DNA of 64,000 nucleotides. It comes from Marsupella aquatica (lineage: Eukaryota; Marchantiophyta). The position numbers were made by a program, and so were the translations under genes. Below the pieces are notes generated by a model. It was given only the letters and a program-made list of their open reading frames with translations. It made no database searches and was not told where the DNA came from. The stretch lies in assembly GCA_973895155.1 (NCBI GenBank), contig OZ316893.1, positions 26,846,001 through 26,910,000 of the forward strand, written 5' to 3'. Below are positions 32,238 to 44,530 of this stretch, piece after piece; the stretch's first letter is position 1, and each line of letters starts with the position of its first letter.

Positions 32238-32958
32238 GATCTGGAAAGGAATTGAGAAGACCTAGAAGCGCACTGGCGGACCGGCTAGTACTTGGCAGGG
32301 TGGATCTTTGCTTCGGTTGATTCTCCATAGGGAGTCCGAACACTACTACGGATGGCTTGAATGAAAATTGGTGAACAGTGTTACAGATTGAAACTGTTTT
32401 GAGAAAGTTTGACTCAGTTAGTGCCTTGCGGGAGGGAGATTGAGGCTATGCTCGTTGCGCCCAGGGTTTGTTGATCTAGTGAACCTGGGATGATCGCGGG
32501 GACGGTGTTGGCCTCACTGGAGCTAAGGCACTTAAATGCGCGGACTTAGGGCGAGGCAAGCAGGATTACTTATTTAGGATTAGTGGTTGATTCTCCACGG
32601 TGTAATCTGCTCCTGCTGTCAGTTGCGGCTGTTGAGAGTGAACGGGTTGGATTTGGGTGAGGAAAACTGGATTACTTACTTTGGATTAGTGGCTGATTCT
32701 CCTCGGGGTTTCTGCTCTTGTTGTGGTAGCGGCGGTGAAGTGGGAACCGTGTGTTCTGGTGCGCTTCCCCTGGATTGGATTTGACTATTCCGACGGAATA
32801 GCCTTATTGAATTTTGGTGAAGTATCACATAGAGGTTTGTGGTCTGCTAAATCCCGGTTTATCGGCGCGATTAGAAGGGTGGGAGAAGAGCTGTGGGACT
32901 GCTAATGGCGATTACACTTCGGGAGATTTGATCGTGGAAGTGTAAACTCGGGTGCTAA
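32238..32958 (+). promoter_or_regulatory. LINE 5' leader
   Basis: GC-richer than its surroundings, without a conserved frame; expected to hold the internal promoter. It contains a direct duplication: a GGATTACTTA/GGATTAGTGG block near 32562-32592 recurs near 32668-32694. Confidence 0.55.
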
Positions 32959-35228
32959 TTGCCAATGGGGCATTACCGGCAGGTCACTGGACGTGTTGTG
33001 GACTCCCGTGGTTTCTCAAAGGACGGTGGAGTGGGCAGACACAGTTACTCACGACAGGACGCATGTTCTTACGAGGCTCCTCTGGATTGTGGCCCTGCTG
33101 ACCTTGCGAAGCCTCTGAGGAGAATCTCTCTTGAGACTGCTAATGTGCCTTTGGAAAGGCTAGATCCCTTTGAGGTTGAATCCGCGCAATGGGACGAGAG
33201 ACACGAAGCTATTCAGAGGAATTTTGAGGCGGTTGAAGAATGTGGTCAAGTGGGTACATATCGTCTTGAGGGGAACTGGGACGTCCCTGTTGCTCATCGT
33301 CGACCGCTGCCAATGGGGAATTGTTGGCCAGCTGCTACGGGGACTAGCAATGGGGTGACGATGCCTGTCAATGGGAGGATTGCCAGTCCTGCGGGGACCA
33401 AAATTGCTTCTCCTTTGGTGATGGATCAGAATCAATGTCACGGAGGGGATTCAGTGGGGATCGAGGAACTGGGGGCTGCGAATGAGGAAGTAATCCCGGA
33501 GGAGTGCATTGATATTCTGAAGAAAATTGTTGAGGGTTCGACTGATACCTGGCCATCTAAACTTCATACTACCTTGGTCTGGCTTGTGGAAGAATCTGCT
33601 CTTTCTGTCCACGAGCTTTTCCATTGCTCTATGTTATGCTACTTCACTGATCGGGCGCCCCTTCTTCCCGTGTTCAAAGACTGGGTTGCTGCTGAAATGG
33701 TGGAAGGGATGGGATGGTCGGTGACCCAGACTAAATATGTGGGTAAAAATTTCTTCTTGATTGCATTTGAATATCCATAGCATAGGGAGGCGGCTCTTGC
33801 ACAGGCACCTTGGTTCTTGGAGCGCAAATTTATGTTCACATTTCCCTGGGACCCATCTTTCGATGTCAAAAAGGAGTCATATGTGAAGCTCCCTGTGTGG
33901 ATTGAAATTCCCTTTCGCTCTTTACTACTGGAGGGCTGTCGTAAAAGGATTGCGGCATCTTTTGGGAGAGTGTTGTACTACATACAGGGTGATGAACGGA
34001 GCTCCTATCCACATGATAGGGCTTGTATCCTTTGGGACACCCGGAGGGAGGTCCCCTGTAGCGTGAAGGTGATGATTTGGGAGGATATTGCTATCTGGCA
34101 GCCAGTGATTTTCAAGAATATTCCTTATCACTGCTACAGGTGTAACAAGAAAGGGCACTTAGCTAGAGATTGCTTGACTATGGAGGCTGCGGAGGAGGCT
34201 CGGGCTCGGAAGGAGCTGGAGAATGTAAACGCTTTGGCCCCGGTGGGGGTGGTGGTAGGAGTGACGGCTCCAGTCGCTGCTACGAAAGATGATAGTGCTG
34301 CCACGGCGGAGGAGCATGTGAGGATTAACGAGGGTAATGGAGTTTTGGTTGGTGCGGGCAACACTGATAGGAGGGCTGAAATTTCGGCGTCCATGCCTCA
34401 GGATTCAGGGGCTTTGAAGGGCGTTACTACTGAATTGGTTGTCGGGATGACCCCCCTTCGGAATGTGTGCGGAGGGGAGGTCTTCCAGATTTGACGCATC
34501 CTTTGGAGGCTGGTGGACTTTTAGCGTCAAACGGTGGGAAGCTGTGTGGGACTGCGACAATTCTTGGATCCGCTGCTGGTGTAGTCGCAGTGGGACATTT
34601 GGTTAGGAGTGACGGAACTCCTCTTCTCCCTGCTGCTGTGTTGGACTCTCAAGGACCAAGAAGGGAAGTGGAAGATGAGGGGCAGGGGATTCTAATGCGA
34701 GAGTTGATGAATAAGGAAGCCATTGAGGGTCCGGTTGCTGCAATGGTGGCCTCTATTGCGGCGGTGGAAGCATCTATTGAGGAGGCTGAGCTTTCACTTG
34801 GGAACGCAACTGAGGGATCGGGTGTGGATGAGAGGATGTCTTACCATGGAGAATCAGACCCCGGGCTATCAGAGTACGAGAAGTATATCTCTAAAAGTCA
34901 AATTAAAAAGGATAGAACAAGGAAATTGGAAAGACGGACACCACCAACTGAGAGGAAGAACAAAGGGAAGAAGGAACAAAAGAAACAACGATCCTTACAT
35001 TTTGAACCATTGCAATTGCAGGGTGATGGTGGGGTGATGATGATTGATCAGGCTAGCGGAGGAGCGGACAAAGAAGACTGGGCGGTGCCACCTAGGGACT
35101 CGGGAGGAGGCAGTGAGATGGCGGGGACTGGAGTAGACCTGGGGAATATCTCTTATGCTCGGGCTCTAGAGGGTGTACATGTGGAGACCGGGTCCCCTCC
35201 GGTTGAGAGTTGTTTCCCTATGATGTGA
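32959..35228 (+). pseudogene. LINE ORF1: RNA-binding protein with DUF4283-like domain and CCHC zinc knuckle
   Basis: The frame from ATG 32959 continues to 34494 with one TAG (33778-33780, Gln expected), then a frameshift near 34465 leads into a frame ending at 35228. The central part (about 33520-34100) has the layout of plant LINE DUF4283 domains, including ALAQAPWFLERKFMFTF and VWIEIPF. A zinc knuckle CYRCNKKGHLARDC follows at about 34132-34173. The tail is acidic, then basic (KNKGKKEQKKQR). It would coat LINE RNA. It overlaps ORF2 by 19 bases. Confidence 0.82.
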
Positions 35229-38200
35229 CGAGCTTGAAAGGACTGAAGGGGGTGGGAATTATGGATCCTACATGGTATTTTGCTACTTGGAATGTGTGTG
35301 GGCTTTGCGACCCCAATCGGAAGCACATTGTTAAGGACTGGGTGCGCTCTCTACGTCACCCACCTATGGCTTTAGCACTGCAAGAGGTCAAGGTGGATCA
35401 ATTGAGGCTGGACATTGCACTGCGTGCGATCTTTCCAGGATATCAATGCTTCTCATCTGCACCGGACGAAGGTCATGGTGGTTCAGCCATTTTGTTGCAT
35501 CCATCGCTGAAGGTGATTGTTTCTGGACAAGTTGATTTGGGAAGGGCGGTATGGATACAAGTGGAACATGAGAAGGGGAATTTTGGGCTGATCAGTATAT
35601 ACGCTCCTAACAGTTCTCGGGAGAGGGTGCTACTCTGGAATGAGATAAAAGAGGTGCTACCTTTGGATCAATGGATATTCTGTGGGGATTTTAATATGAC
35701 TGAAAGCGGGGATGACTCTACTGGCACTGGTCCGCTCTTGCGAGGTCGAGAAACAGAATTTTGGCGCTTCCTAAAAACTAGATTTAACTTGGAGGATGCG
35801 ATGAATATTATCGGGGGGGTGAATGGATCAAGATTTACATGGAGGAAAGTTCGGTTTGGAAGGGTTACTCAATCAAGGCTGGACATATTTTATTTCAGTG
35901 AGCAGGGTTGGTGGATTGGAAAGTTGATACAGCTGGTGCACGAAGGGGGCACTGCACTCTCAGACCATGACCCAGTTCTCGTTGAATTTAAATTAGGTAG
36001 TGATGTGGGGACTGGATCGGGGAGGAAGTCATCATACTTCAAGGCCAATCCTGCCTTCCTATGATCAGAGGAGAACTGGGGGAAATTGAAATCGGCATGG
36101 GAAGAAGGGAAAATGGAGGCAACTGACCCTCACCTCCGTTTTGCGCAGGCTAAAAATAGACTCAGAGAGTGCTTGAAAGGTATACAAGGCACCCCGATGG
36201 CTTAGCAAATGGCGACGGAGGTGATAAGGGAGAAACTTCGACTACTGAAGGTTACATTGATGGGGGAGTACTCGGATGGGACTTTGAGTGAGTACTTAAC
36301 GATGGAGAATCAACTGCGCACAGTGGAACATGACGAGGCTCAACTGGGGCGCAAGCTTGCTAGAATTAAGTGGCTGGGTGAGGGTGATGAGCCTTCTTGC
36401 TTTTACTTTGCTACTGTGAAAGCTAAGCGCTGTCGAGAAGCTATGCCCTCGCTGCTACTTGAAGATGGAACCACGATTACCAATGAGGCGGAAGTGCTGA
36501 AGGAAGTGGAAAAGCAATGCACAAAATTATTTGCACTTGAAATTCGGACTGAAGAGGGAAGTAGAGAGGTCAGAGAAGCACGTAATAAATTGTTGCGGAA
36601 TACCGGGAGGGCCCTGAATGACGAGGAGTTGCATGCACTCGAGGATCTTCCGCTTCTCAAGGAGGTTGAAGGAGTATTATGGATGATGCCTGCGAACAAA
36701 GCTCCGGGACCAGATGGGCTCACTGCGGAGGTCTTCCGTAGATGTTGGGCTTTTATTAAGAATGACATGATGGAGATGATTCAAGCATTCTGGGTCAATG
36801 GGGAGATGGCTAACAATATCAAAGATGGGATTATTAAGTTCATCCCTAAGAAGCCTGATAAGAGGAGACTGAAAGACTGGCGGCCACTCACGATGCTTAA
36901 TACAGGGTATAAGATTATTGCTAAGTTGCTTGCACTTCGACTCAAAGTCCTGTTACCCAAGCTCATCAGCGTGCAGCAAACTGGCTTTATCCCCGGTAGA
37001 CATATCCTGGAGAATATTTCCATTGCATGGTTGACGGATGACTGGTTGAAACAAAACAAGTGCGAGGCCCTTTTTTTAAAATTAGATTTTGAAAAAGCTT
37101 TTGATAGAGTTGATCATTCTTATATTTGGGAGTCTATGCACCTTCTCGGGTTGGGGGATCATTTTATCATGTTGGTTAAGGCACTGTTAAGCAATTCCTA
37201 CTCTCGTATCCATGTGAATGGACTTTTCTCCGATGAGATTCCCCTGCTTCGTGGTGTGAGGCAGGGATGCCCGCTCTCGCCGCTGCTTTTTGCCATCTCT
37301 ACACAACCGCTTATGGACTTTCTTGATGCAGAGCTCAAGGAGGGCAGGCTCAGTGGAATTCAAATCACTGCTGGGTTGACTATTTGTTACAGACTTTTTG
37401 CAGATGATTTGGGGATGGTGATACCGGCCACTGAAGTGGCTTTTGTTCAAACAAGGGTTGCACTAGCGTGCTATGAGCTAGCTTCGGGGGCTCTGCTTAA
37501 CCTACGCAAGTCGGTGGTTATTCCTCTGGAGCTGGCAGTGATTCCGGGTTGGCTTTCACAGTCGGGTTGTACCATTAGCAGATCAGGGGAGGTGCAGCGC
37601 TATCTTGGGGCACCACTCGGCCTGAACCTCCAGACTTCCCAACTGCATGACTTTTGTTTGGATAAAATTGCTCAGCGACTGTCCTTTTGGACTTCCAGGC
37701 TGCTATCCTTTACTGGTAGAGTGCTGTTGGTGAAACATGTACTGTAGACTATTCCTATTTACCATATGATGTTCCTCAAGTCCTCTGCGGAACTGGCAAA
37801 AAAGATGATTGCCCTCTGCCGAAACTTTTTATGGGGTTACAATCCGGCTGGAGGCCGTAAGGTTCCTCTGGTGGCTTGGGTTACTTTGGCTCGACCCAAG
37901 GTGATGGGTGGGTTGGGATTCAAAGATTTTCGGATTCATTCGGATGCCCTTTTGAGTCGCTGGTTCACTAAGGCACTGGATGACCCCAGCTCTGAATGGG
38001 CTCGCCTACTTGGGGCTAATCTGATGTTGGTTAAGTGGCACAATCAGAAGGGTATAAGGCGGAATGGGTATTCGGTTAAGGACAGAATTCTGTTAAGCTC
38101 ACCGTCAAATTTTGGTAAGCTTAGATATATAGGTAATCTATGGCAGGCTTGGGCGCCTCTTCGGGAATATCTGATCTTCTGTCCACTGAATGGAACTATT

Positions 38201-39190
38201 CCTGGGCACTGGGGAATGATGGACCTGTTGAACTGCCTGGAAGGATTTCAATCATTACCTGTTGGCGTTTTGCATGCTCTTGCAGAGATTCGTGGGAGGA
38301 TTGGACTTAGAAGAGTGGATGCACTGTGGTCGGATCATGGCAGATGTTGGATTTCGGTGGCTGCCAGGATTGATAAAGTTAGAGGTATTGATCGGGAGAG
38401 GCGGGAGATGTGCAATAGGCTGCTAGACACAATTTGCTCTGCTAGAAGGTGTATATCTGGTGCGGTATCCTCTCCTACTTCCTGGCGTTGGGGAGATTGC
38501 AACGATAAGATCAATGTTTTCAGACTTGAAAACAAAAGAATTTACCAGATGCTGCGACCTAAGGGATCGGAGACCGGTAGACTGAACAGAATCTGGGGGG
38601 GCTCTCGGACTGAGAATGAATGGAGCAAGCTTTGGCTCAATCTGTGGACACTTGACATTGCAACTAGGGCTAAGACCTTTCTATGGCGGATCATTGCGCA
38701 AGGGCTTTTTTGGGGCGTGAGAGCTCTTAAAATTGGTAAAGGGACAGGGAGGTGTGGGATGTGTACTGGCTCATGGGAAACGATTCCTCATATTTTCTTT
38801 GAGTGTAGGCATGCATGTAGGTGCTGGAGATTAGTACAGGATTGTATGGCAGGCTGCTTCACTTGGCCTTGTTTGGAGATGCTTCCGATGCTGGACTCTA
38901 CTGTGGGTAGGGAGAGCATGCATACGGTGAAGGCCTTTGTAATGTACCAAGTTCTATGGACTATTTGGCTTGGCAGGAATGAGCAGATTTTTGATCAGAG
39001 AGACAGACGTAGGTTTGACCTCACACTTGTTCTCTCCGAGGTTGTGGACTCGCTGCATGCTGCTTGTAGGGTCACGCCGCCTGGTCGGAAACTCTCCAGG
39101 CTGCTTAGTGCCAAGGGAACAATAGAGATACTTAGGATCAGGTGGATTCCTCGGATTGGCAACCGGTTTTTTTCGTTGCCCGGTCTGTAG
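35210..39190 (+). pseudogene. LINE ORF2: AP-like endonuclease, reverse transcriptase, zf-RVT
   Basis: One continuous frame holds three stops, TGA 36062-36064, TAG 36203-36205 and TAG 37745-37747, each where Arg or Gln fits. The endonuclease (about 35255-35990) shows TWNVCGL, QEVKVDQ, ISIYAPNS, CGDFNMT and the final SDHDPV. The RT (about 36690-37600) shows NKAPGPDG, KPDKRRLKDWRPLT, LDFEKAFDRVDH, VRQGCPLSPLLF and catalytic FADD at about 37396-37407. The C-terminus has the zinc-binding zf-RVT pattern (FLWRII, CGMCTGSWETIPHIFFEC). It nicks target DNA and reverse-transcribes in place. Confidence 0.93.
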
Positions 39191-39481
39191 GTGGTATGGC
39201 GGCAGTCACTGTCGCGTTCCCTCTGTACTGCTTGGGAGGATGCTTTGGGCTGCCGGTGTGCTGGGGTATGTCTTCCCTGGTGGCGGTCGTGTCGATGGGC
39301 TTTTCCCTTGTAGGGTCGTTGATTTGGGCTGAGGGCTCATCTGTGGGTGGTGACTTCTCACTTTCCCGCTTGGGTTCTTTGGCCCTTTGTTGTATTGCCT
39401 TTTTTGGGCTTTTATGTATTTCGATGGCCTTTTGGGTCCCCCCTCCGCGGGGTTCACGTGTAAAAAAAATTTAAAAAATAA
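39191..39481 (+). other. LINE 3' untranslated region and A-rich tail
   Basis: It ends TCCGCGGGGTTCACGTG followed by an A-rich run. A similar end, in reverse, occurs at about 44229-44290. Confidence 0.8.
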
Positions 39482-39495
39482 AATTGGGATGTCTT

Positions 39496-42302
39496 TGCTG
39501 TTTTGGTTTGTGTAAGTGGGCAACAAATGTGGGCAGATTAGGATTAATTAATCCTTTGATCTCTTCTTTGTTTTTGCCTGTGGTGTGTAGGGATGAGGCC
39601 TGAAGCATACAAAACAGCCAGTGAAGAGGCCTGAACAAAGAGAACTTCATGGACATAGTTTCCACAACTAGAGATGTCAAGGAGTGTGTTGAAAATGGCC
39701 ACACATAGTCAATTGGTCCATTGAAGGCCTCTATGGTGAATTTGATATCTTCCATCTTTTCCCTGCTAGCTTTGCTACCATGGACATATGCGGTTGGGCT
39801 TGGATGGGAATATGTGCACGAGGACAATTGACAGGAATTCACAATGTAGCCATATTTTTTCAATGTGCTTTTTAGTCCACAATCTCCTCACATGCCAGAT
39901 GCATAAGGTGATCTAAACACTTGGCCAAACCTCACTGCCAAAGCAAACACAGTCAAACTATATAATATTGTGATGAGATTGTTTCAATATTTACAAGAAT
40001 AGTTGAGTGCGGGGTGGAGCAACAATGTTAGTGCAAATTCTCTTAACACATTATGTTCTTTGACTGCACAATCCACTACAAAGCATGTTGGAGTCCGTCA
40101 GGAGCCCTTGCCCCATCTGGGCGTGGGTCATGTTTTCTAGTTCTTTTCATGGCTACCTTCCCTACAATCAGAACTTCAACAAATCTTGCTCTTTGTGTGT
40201 CTCCATTGGAGCCCAACATGTTGGAATTTCATTCTTGAAGCTCGTCTTGAAGTCATCAAAACAAACCATGTGTACAAAGAGTATTGTACACAGTATAGAA
40301 CCAACGCTAGATTTCTAAAAGTAATAACACCAATATATGACAGAATGTCAAAACTACAAAACAACATTTACATAAGCAAGGGCAGACTACCAAAAGTAGC
40401 TAACAATGATACATAAAAGCATAATGTACATTGAAAGAACATTATACAATCAATGTCACATTACTAAAACCACCAAACAATAATATGTCTCATAGCTTCA
40501 TTCAGAACATTATACAAGGTCAGATTACTAAAACAACAGAACAGTAACATATGTCACAACAAAGCATTTGTAGAAAAAGTATTGTATAACATTCCAGAGC
40601 CAACATCAAATTATTGAAACTAACAGAAAGTACTGCATGGCAAAGCTTATAACAAATACAAAGTAACATTGGATAGCAAACTAGGTCAAATTACTTGGAA
40701 TGAGACTCTTATATTCATTCACATCAAAAGTGGCATTCATGGACACAACACCACCATGCCCAATGTCTCGTCCTACTATGAATGGCCATATTAATGTTTT
40801 GAATGTTCTTCAAATCTAGTCCCAGGTCCCTTGTCCAAATTACATTGGCTCAATTATCAACAAAATTCTTTCTATGTTGACGTAGCTCTTCCTGTTGGGC
40901 CTTGAGAACTCCCAATTCAATGACCCCTGTTCATGAGAGCCACTCAATGCTCTCACATGAGTCAATGAAACTTTTGGGGGCAATGTGAGCCCCCATGTCC
41001 ATGCAGACCTGTCCTCCCAACCATGACAGAAATTCCTTGTATTGTCAATATGTTGGAATTCTGTAAATTTCAACAGGCAAACATTCGGCCTTTCCATCTC
41101 CTTAAAATTTGCTGAAAAACTGAATGTGCAACCTCTCCTAAAAGACGCTCCAGTTTTTGTAGTCTGTTGGAGTGGCTTCTGCCCATTGTGAATAACTCTA
41201 TTTTCTGCTAGATCCCACATAAGTCTCTGTTGGCGTCTTCTGATCCAGAACAACACAGATACCATGCTCTTTGTTACCACACTCTTTATTTCTTTTATTT
41301 TCAGGCATGTGTTGAATTTCTCACGACATTCCTCCCCTCCAACATATCTTTGTCAAGCATGGATAGTGGTATCCAAGCTTGTTTTTGAGATCAGTTCAAA
41401 TTCTCATGAGTAAACTTCCCTGGTGTTGGAATCTGGATTTGGTCACATTCTAGTGCCCTATAGTTATATCTTGATTTGATGATATTTGGGGCATTCCCAT
41501 GGGACATGTGACATTCTCCAATACAAGTTTAAGGACTGATGCTTGCAATCCAAAGAAACAAAGTCGGGCGTAGTTATTGTTTGATGTCTCTTACACAGAG
41601 TCAATCTCAGTAAATATGAGAGTAGATATACACAACTAGCTCTCCTTATTCATTGACATGCCATAATTCTCAATATGTATGCACAATTATTGTTCTCACA
41701 CGGGGCAGGGTTTCTCATTCATTCATTCTCATTTATGGACAGGTATTGTGCTCAAATCACAAACAGTTAGACATTTAATATTCATTCTCATTTAGAACAC
41801 AAAGATACTCTTCTCATCCAACTGCACTATTGGACGGTGCGGCCAACCCTCCATGGTCGAACAAAAAGGTGAAACCACATGATTAGGGAGAACCGCAAAA
41901 AGTTGCCGCCATTGCCCAAACTTCAATTTGAAGACAATATGGGTTGTCTCTGGATTCAAAATTTACCTATATTGTGGGATATTCATTAGGTTTGCCTTCA
42001 TGTGCTCCACACGGGGTTTTCATGATAGTTTTATCCGAGACTGTTAGTGCAGAGTACCTTGGACTTGTGTAGTCACTCTCTTCCACAAAACTTCCTAGTG
42101 TGGTTGCTCTCTTTCACAAAGCTTCCCTGTGCAATTGTTCGTGCGATTGTTGTCATCCACAAAACTTCCTTTCATGGGCACTTTTTTGTCACTAGCCAGT
42201 GGGCAGTCGCTTGTGTTGACTGAGTGGATTGTCTGTCAAAGGAGACAGACGATCTGCATTGTCACGTCCACATTCAAGCCTCTCCACATTCCAAATGTCC
42301 AC
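39496..42302. other. AT-rich intergenic DNA
   Basis: No gene recognised on either strand. A 146-codon minus frame at 40840-41280 has no motif I know. Short A-rich direct repeats (ACATTATACAA, ATTACTAAAAC) recur at 40430-40620. Confidence 0.5.
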
Positions 42303-42443
42303 AGTGAATATTCCAGTTGAATGAGCACTTCCATGAGCATGTCAGGTGATAAACATCCGCTCGAGCATGACCAGTGAATATTCCAGCTGAATGAGCACAT
42401 CCATGAGCATGTCAGGTGATAAACATCCGCTCAAGGATGACCA
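42303..42443 (+). repeat. Two-copy tandem duplication, period 70 bp
   Basis: Units 42303-42372 and 42373-42443 start AGTGAATATTCCAG and end GATGACCA, with about four differences. Confidence 0.9.
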
Positions 42444-43408
42444 GGATGATGAGGCAGTGCATCTCTGGCATAGAGAGGGGGTATGTGATGTGGATATCCC
42501 TGAAGTTGACAAACCGCCACCATAGGACAGACCATGCTTTGGAAGGAGAAGGAAACAGACTCAAAACCTTACAACAATTTTGGATGGGAAGAGTCCTGAG
42601 CAAGAATAGAGTTTGGTTTGATTAAATGTGGGGTGTTATGTTGTTTTCTCCATGATATTTTACCCTGCCTGGATGCTTGCCTCCTTGGAGTGTGGTGGAT
42701 TGGGCCCGGTAGATTGCAGTGACAAGCATGGTGGACTGGGCTTGGGCATGGGCACGGGCCTGGGAGCGTAGTGCACTACGAGGCCATGGCTGTGGTTGAC
42801 TGTACACAGTAGGCACCACACAAGAACAAGTTGTATGGGTCACTAAGAGGGGTCCTACTACGAAAAAAAAGTTTAATTGGGGCCATTAGGTAAGAAAGTT
42901 TCCCCAGGGGGCCATCAAACATATATCTCCCTTGTTACTTACCTTGTAGTTGTAGTTGCATGTACAGTCCATGTGCAATGACAAGTTCTTTGTTGCACCT
43001 GGAGGGTTGATTCCATACCTTGCCAACAAATGATGCCCTTTGCTGTCAACTATGAACCTCGCGCCTGGTTCATAGATTCGAGGCAGTGGCAAGTGATGCT
43101 TGAGGTTTGCATTGCCATCTCCAGGAACAATATCTCCATGCCAAGATCTACCACGTCCACATCTTCATTTTGGCCGTAGTAGACAATGGAGCTCGTAGAG
43201 CACTTTCCACACACGTCTTCATTCTGCCCATAGTGGGCAATGGAGCTTGTAGAGTACTTTCCCGTGTGCAGGGTACCTTTGACAAAATGAAGATTCAGTT
43301 TTTACGCACATGCATTGTAAGGTGGACCCTAGCATCCAGATCAGTCAGAAAAGCCCAACATACAATTAAAGTTAAGTGATTCCATTTAATGACTTTCAGG
43401 CACGGACA
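42444..43408. other. Intergenic DNA with a small tandem duplication at 43161-43264
   Basis: No gene recognised. A block of about 48 bp (CTTCATT, then ACAATGGAGCTCGTAGAG) is duplicated at 43161-43208 and 43218-43264. Confidence 0.5.
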
Positions 43409-43525
43409 ACAAGTGATGAGGGTGATGCCAAAATGAGAATGAAAAGACAGGGTACTTCTTCCGGAAGGGTGTGGGGGGAAATCGAGGCAAAGTTAATGAG
43501 TTTCCCCAAACTTGTCTCTTTAAAT
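43409..43525 (+). repeat. Right half of a long-range inverted repeat (partner 31804-31921)
   Basis: It lies inside a 118-codon open frame (43376-43732) whose residues include SGRVWGEIEAKLMSFPKLV and a following HVQQC. The partner conserves most of these residues in translation, so the repeat may derive from an old coding element. The family is not recognised. Confidence 0.7.
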
Positions 43526-43957
43526 TCAAAAACTCTTCTCAAACATGTCCAACAATGTAGGAGTGCAATCAAAGTTTTCAAAGCCAAAGAGTGGTCAAAA
43601 GAGTCCCCATATGAGGAGGGTGTACAAGTACAAGCAAAAGTACACCCAAGTACAAGCAAAAGCTTGTTGGTGACAACATATAAACAAACCAAAGACAATC
43701 CAGGAAAGTACACTCTACTGATGTGTTCCTAGATGTTATTCGCAAAATGAAAGCTCCTATAGACTACAACATTTGACAAGATGCTTAAATGGACTGCTCA
43801 AAATGCATTGACCATCTTGAAGCCTTATCTTGCTTTTGTCCTATCATGCAAGCAGTTTCAGAGACAAAAAGGGCTTGGTCTATCAGAATCCTTGGGTCAA
43901 TTCTGGTTGTCTAGCAACCTTGTTCCTCACACTTCCCGCAATCTGGTGATACTATTC

Positions 43958-44070
43958 TTGGCTTAAGTTATACTCTAATTCCTCAAGCATTCCTTATGAT
44001 TCAAGGGAACCCAAATTTGGCTTCAAGGGAAAAATGATTACTTGAGGAGTTAGAGTGTAACCTAAGCAAA
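43958..44070. repeat. Imperfect hairpin (fold-back) element
   Basis: The arm at about 43962-43992 (CTTAAGTTATACTCTAATTC) pairs with about 44034-44066, with a loop of about 40 bp. No known MITE family is recognised. Confidence 0.65.
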
Positions 44071-44214
44071 GAATGGGAGCATCAGGAACCCAATGAGTTA
44101 AACCCAAATGACCAGCAGTTATTTCTTTAAGAAGATCAACAGCTAGTGAACATTTTTTGGGGGTGTTTTTTTAGCCACAGATTTTCTGGTAGCATTAGAT
44201 ACCCTAGGAGTAAT

Positions 44215-44530
44215 TTCCTGGAAAGGATTTTTAATAAATTTTAATACCGTGAAACCCCACGGATAGGGGGGCACAAAAAGGCCAAAACAACCAGAACCCA
44301 TTGACAAAGCAAAGGGAACCCCGGGGCCGACAGCACCCCCGAGGACCAACCACCCACAACTAAGGCCACAACCCACACCCACCGCGCCCAGCGCAGAAGG
44401 GCCCATCCAAGCCCAAGCAATCAAAGGGACCACCCCACAAACATCCAAATTCTAAAGACCTCACACAGCGCCCCTGTCAAAGCTATGCTGGCCAGCCCGA
44501 AACCAAGCCTTACGATGAACATCAAGCCAC
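44215..44530 (-). mobile_element. 5'-truncated LINE remnant (3' UTR and A-rich tail)
   Basis: The reverse complement ends with a C-run, then CCGTGGGGTTTCACGG and an AT-rich tail, closely matching the 3' end of the LINE at 39400-39480 in layout. It is GC-rich against an AT-rich background. No coding part remains. Confidence 0.65.

Larger units (their letters stand above)
32238..39481 (+). mobile_element. Full-length L1-type LINE retrotransposon
   Basis: The element lies between two identical 14-bp copies of AATTGGGATGTCTT (32224-32237 and 39482-39495), a target-primed insertion footprint. It has a 5' leader of about 720 bp, ORF1 with a zinc knuckle, ORF2 with endonuclease and reverse transcriptase, and an A-rich tail (39462-39481). 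Length is 7.24 kb, not truncated. Four internal stops and one frameshift make it inactive. Confidence 0.92.

Noticed and set aside
32140-39560. Similar flanks beyond the LINE target duplication (TTTGTGTAAG...GCAGATT) as a longer duplication
   Set aside because: Similarity is patchy and may be chance in low-complexity DNA; only the exact 14 bp is claimed.
40840-41280. 146-codon minus-strand frame as a gene
   Set aside because: No domain, membrane pattern or neighbouring exons recognised; left as intergenic.
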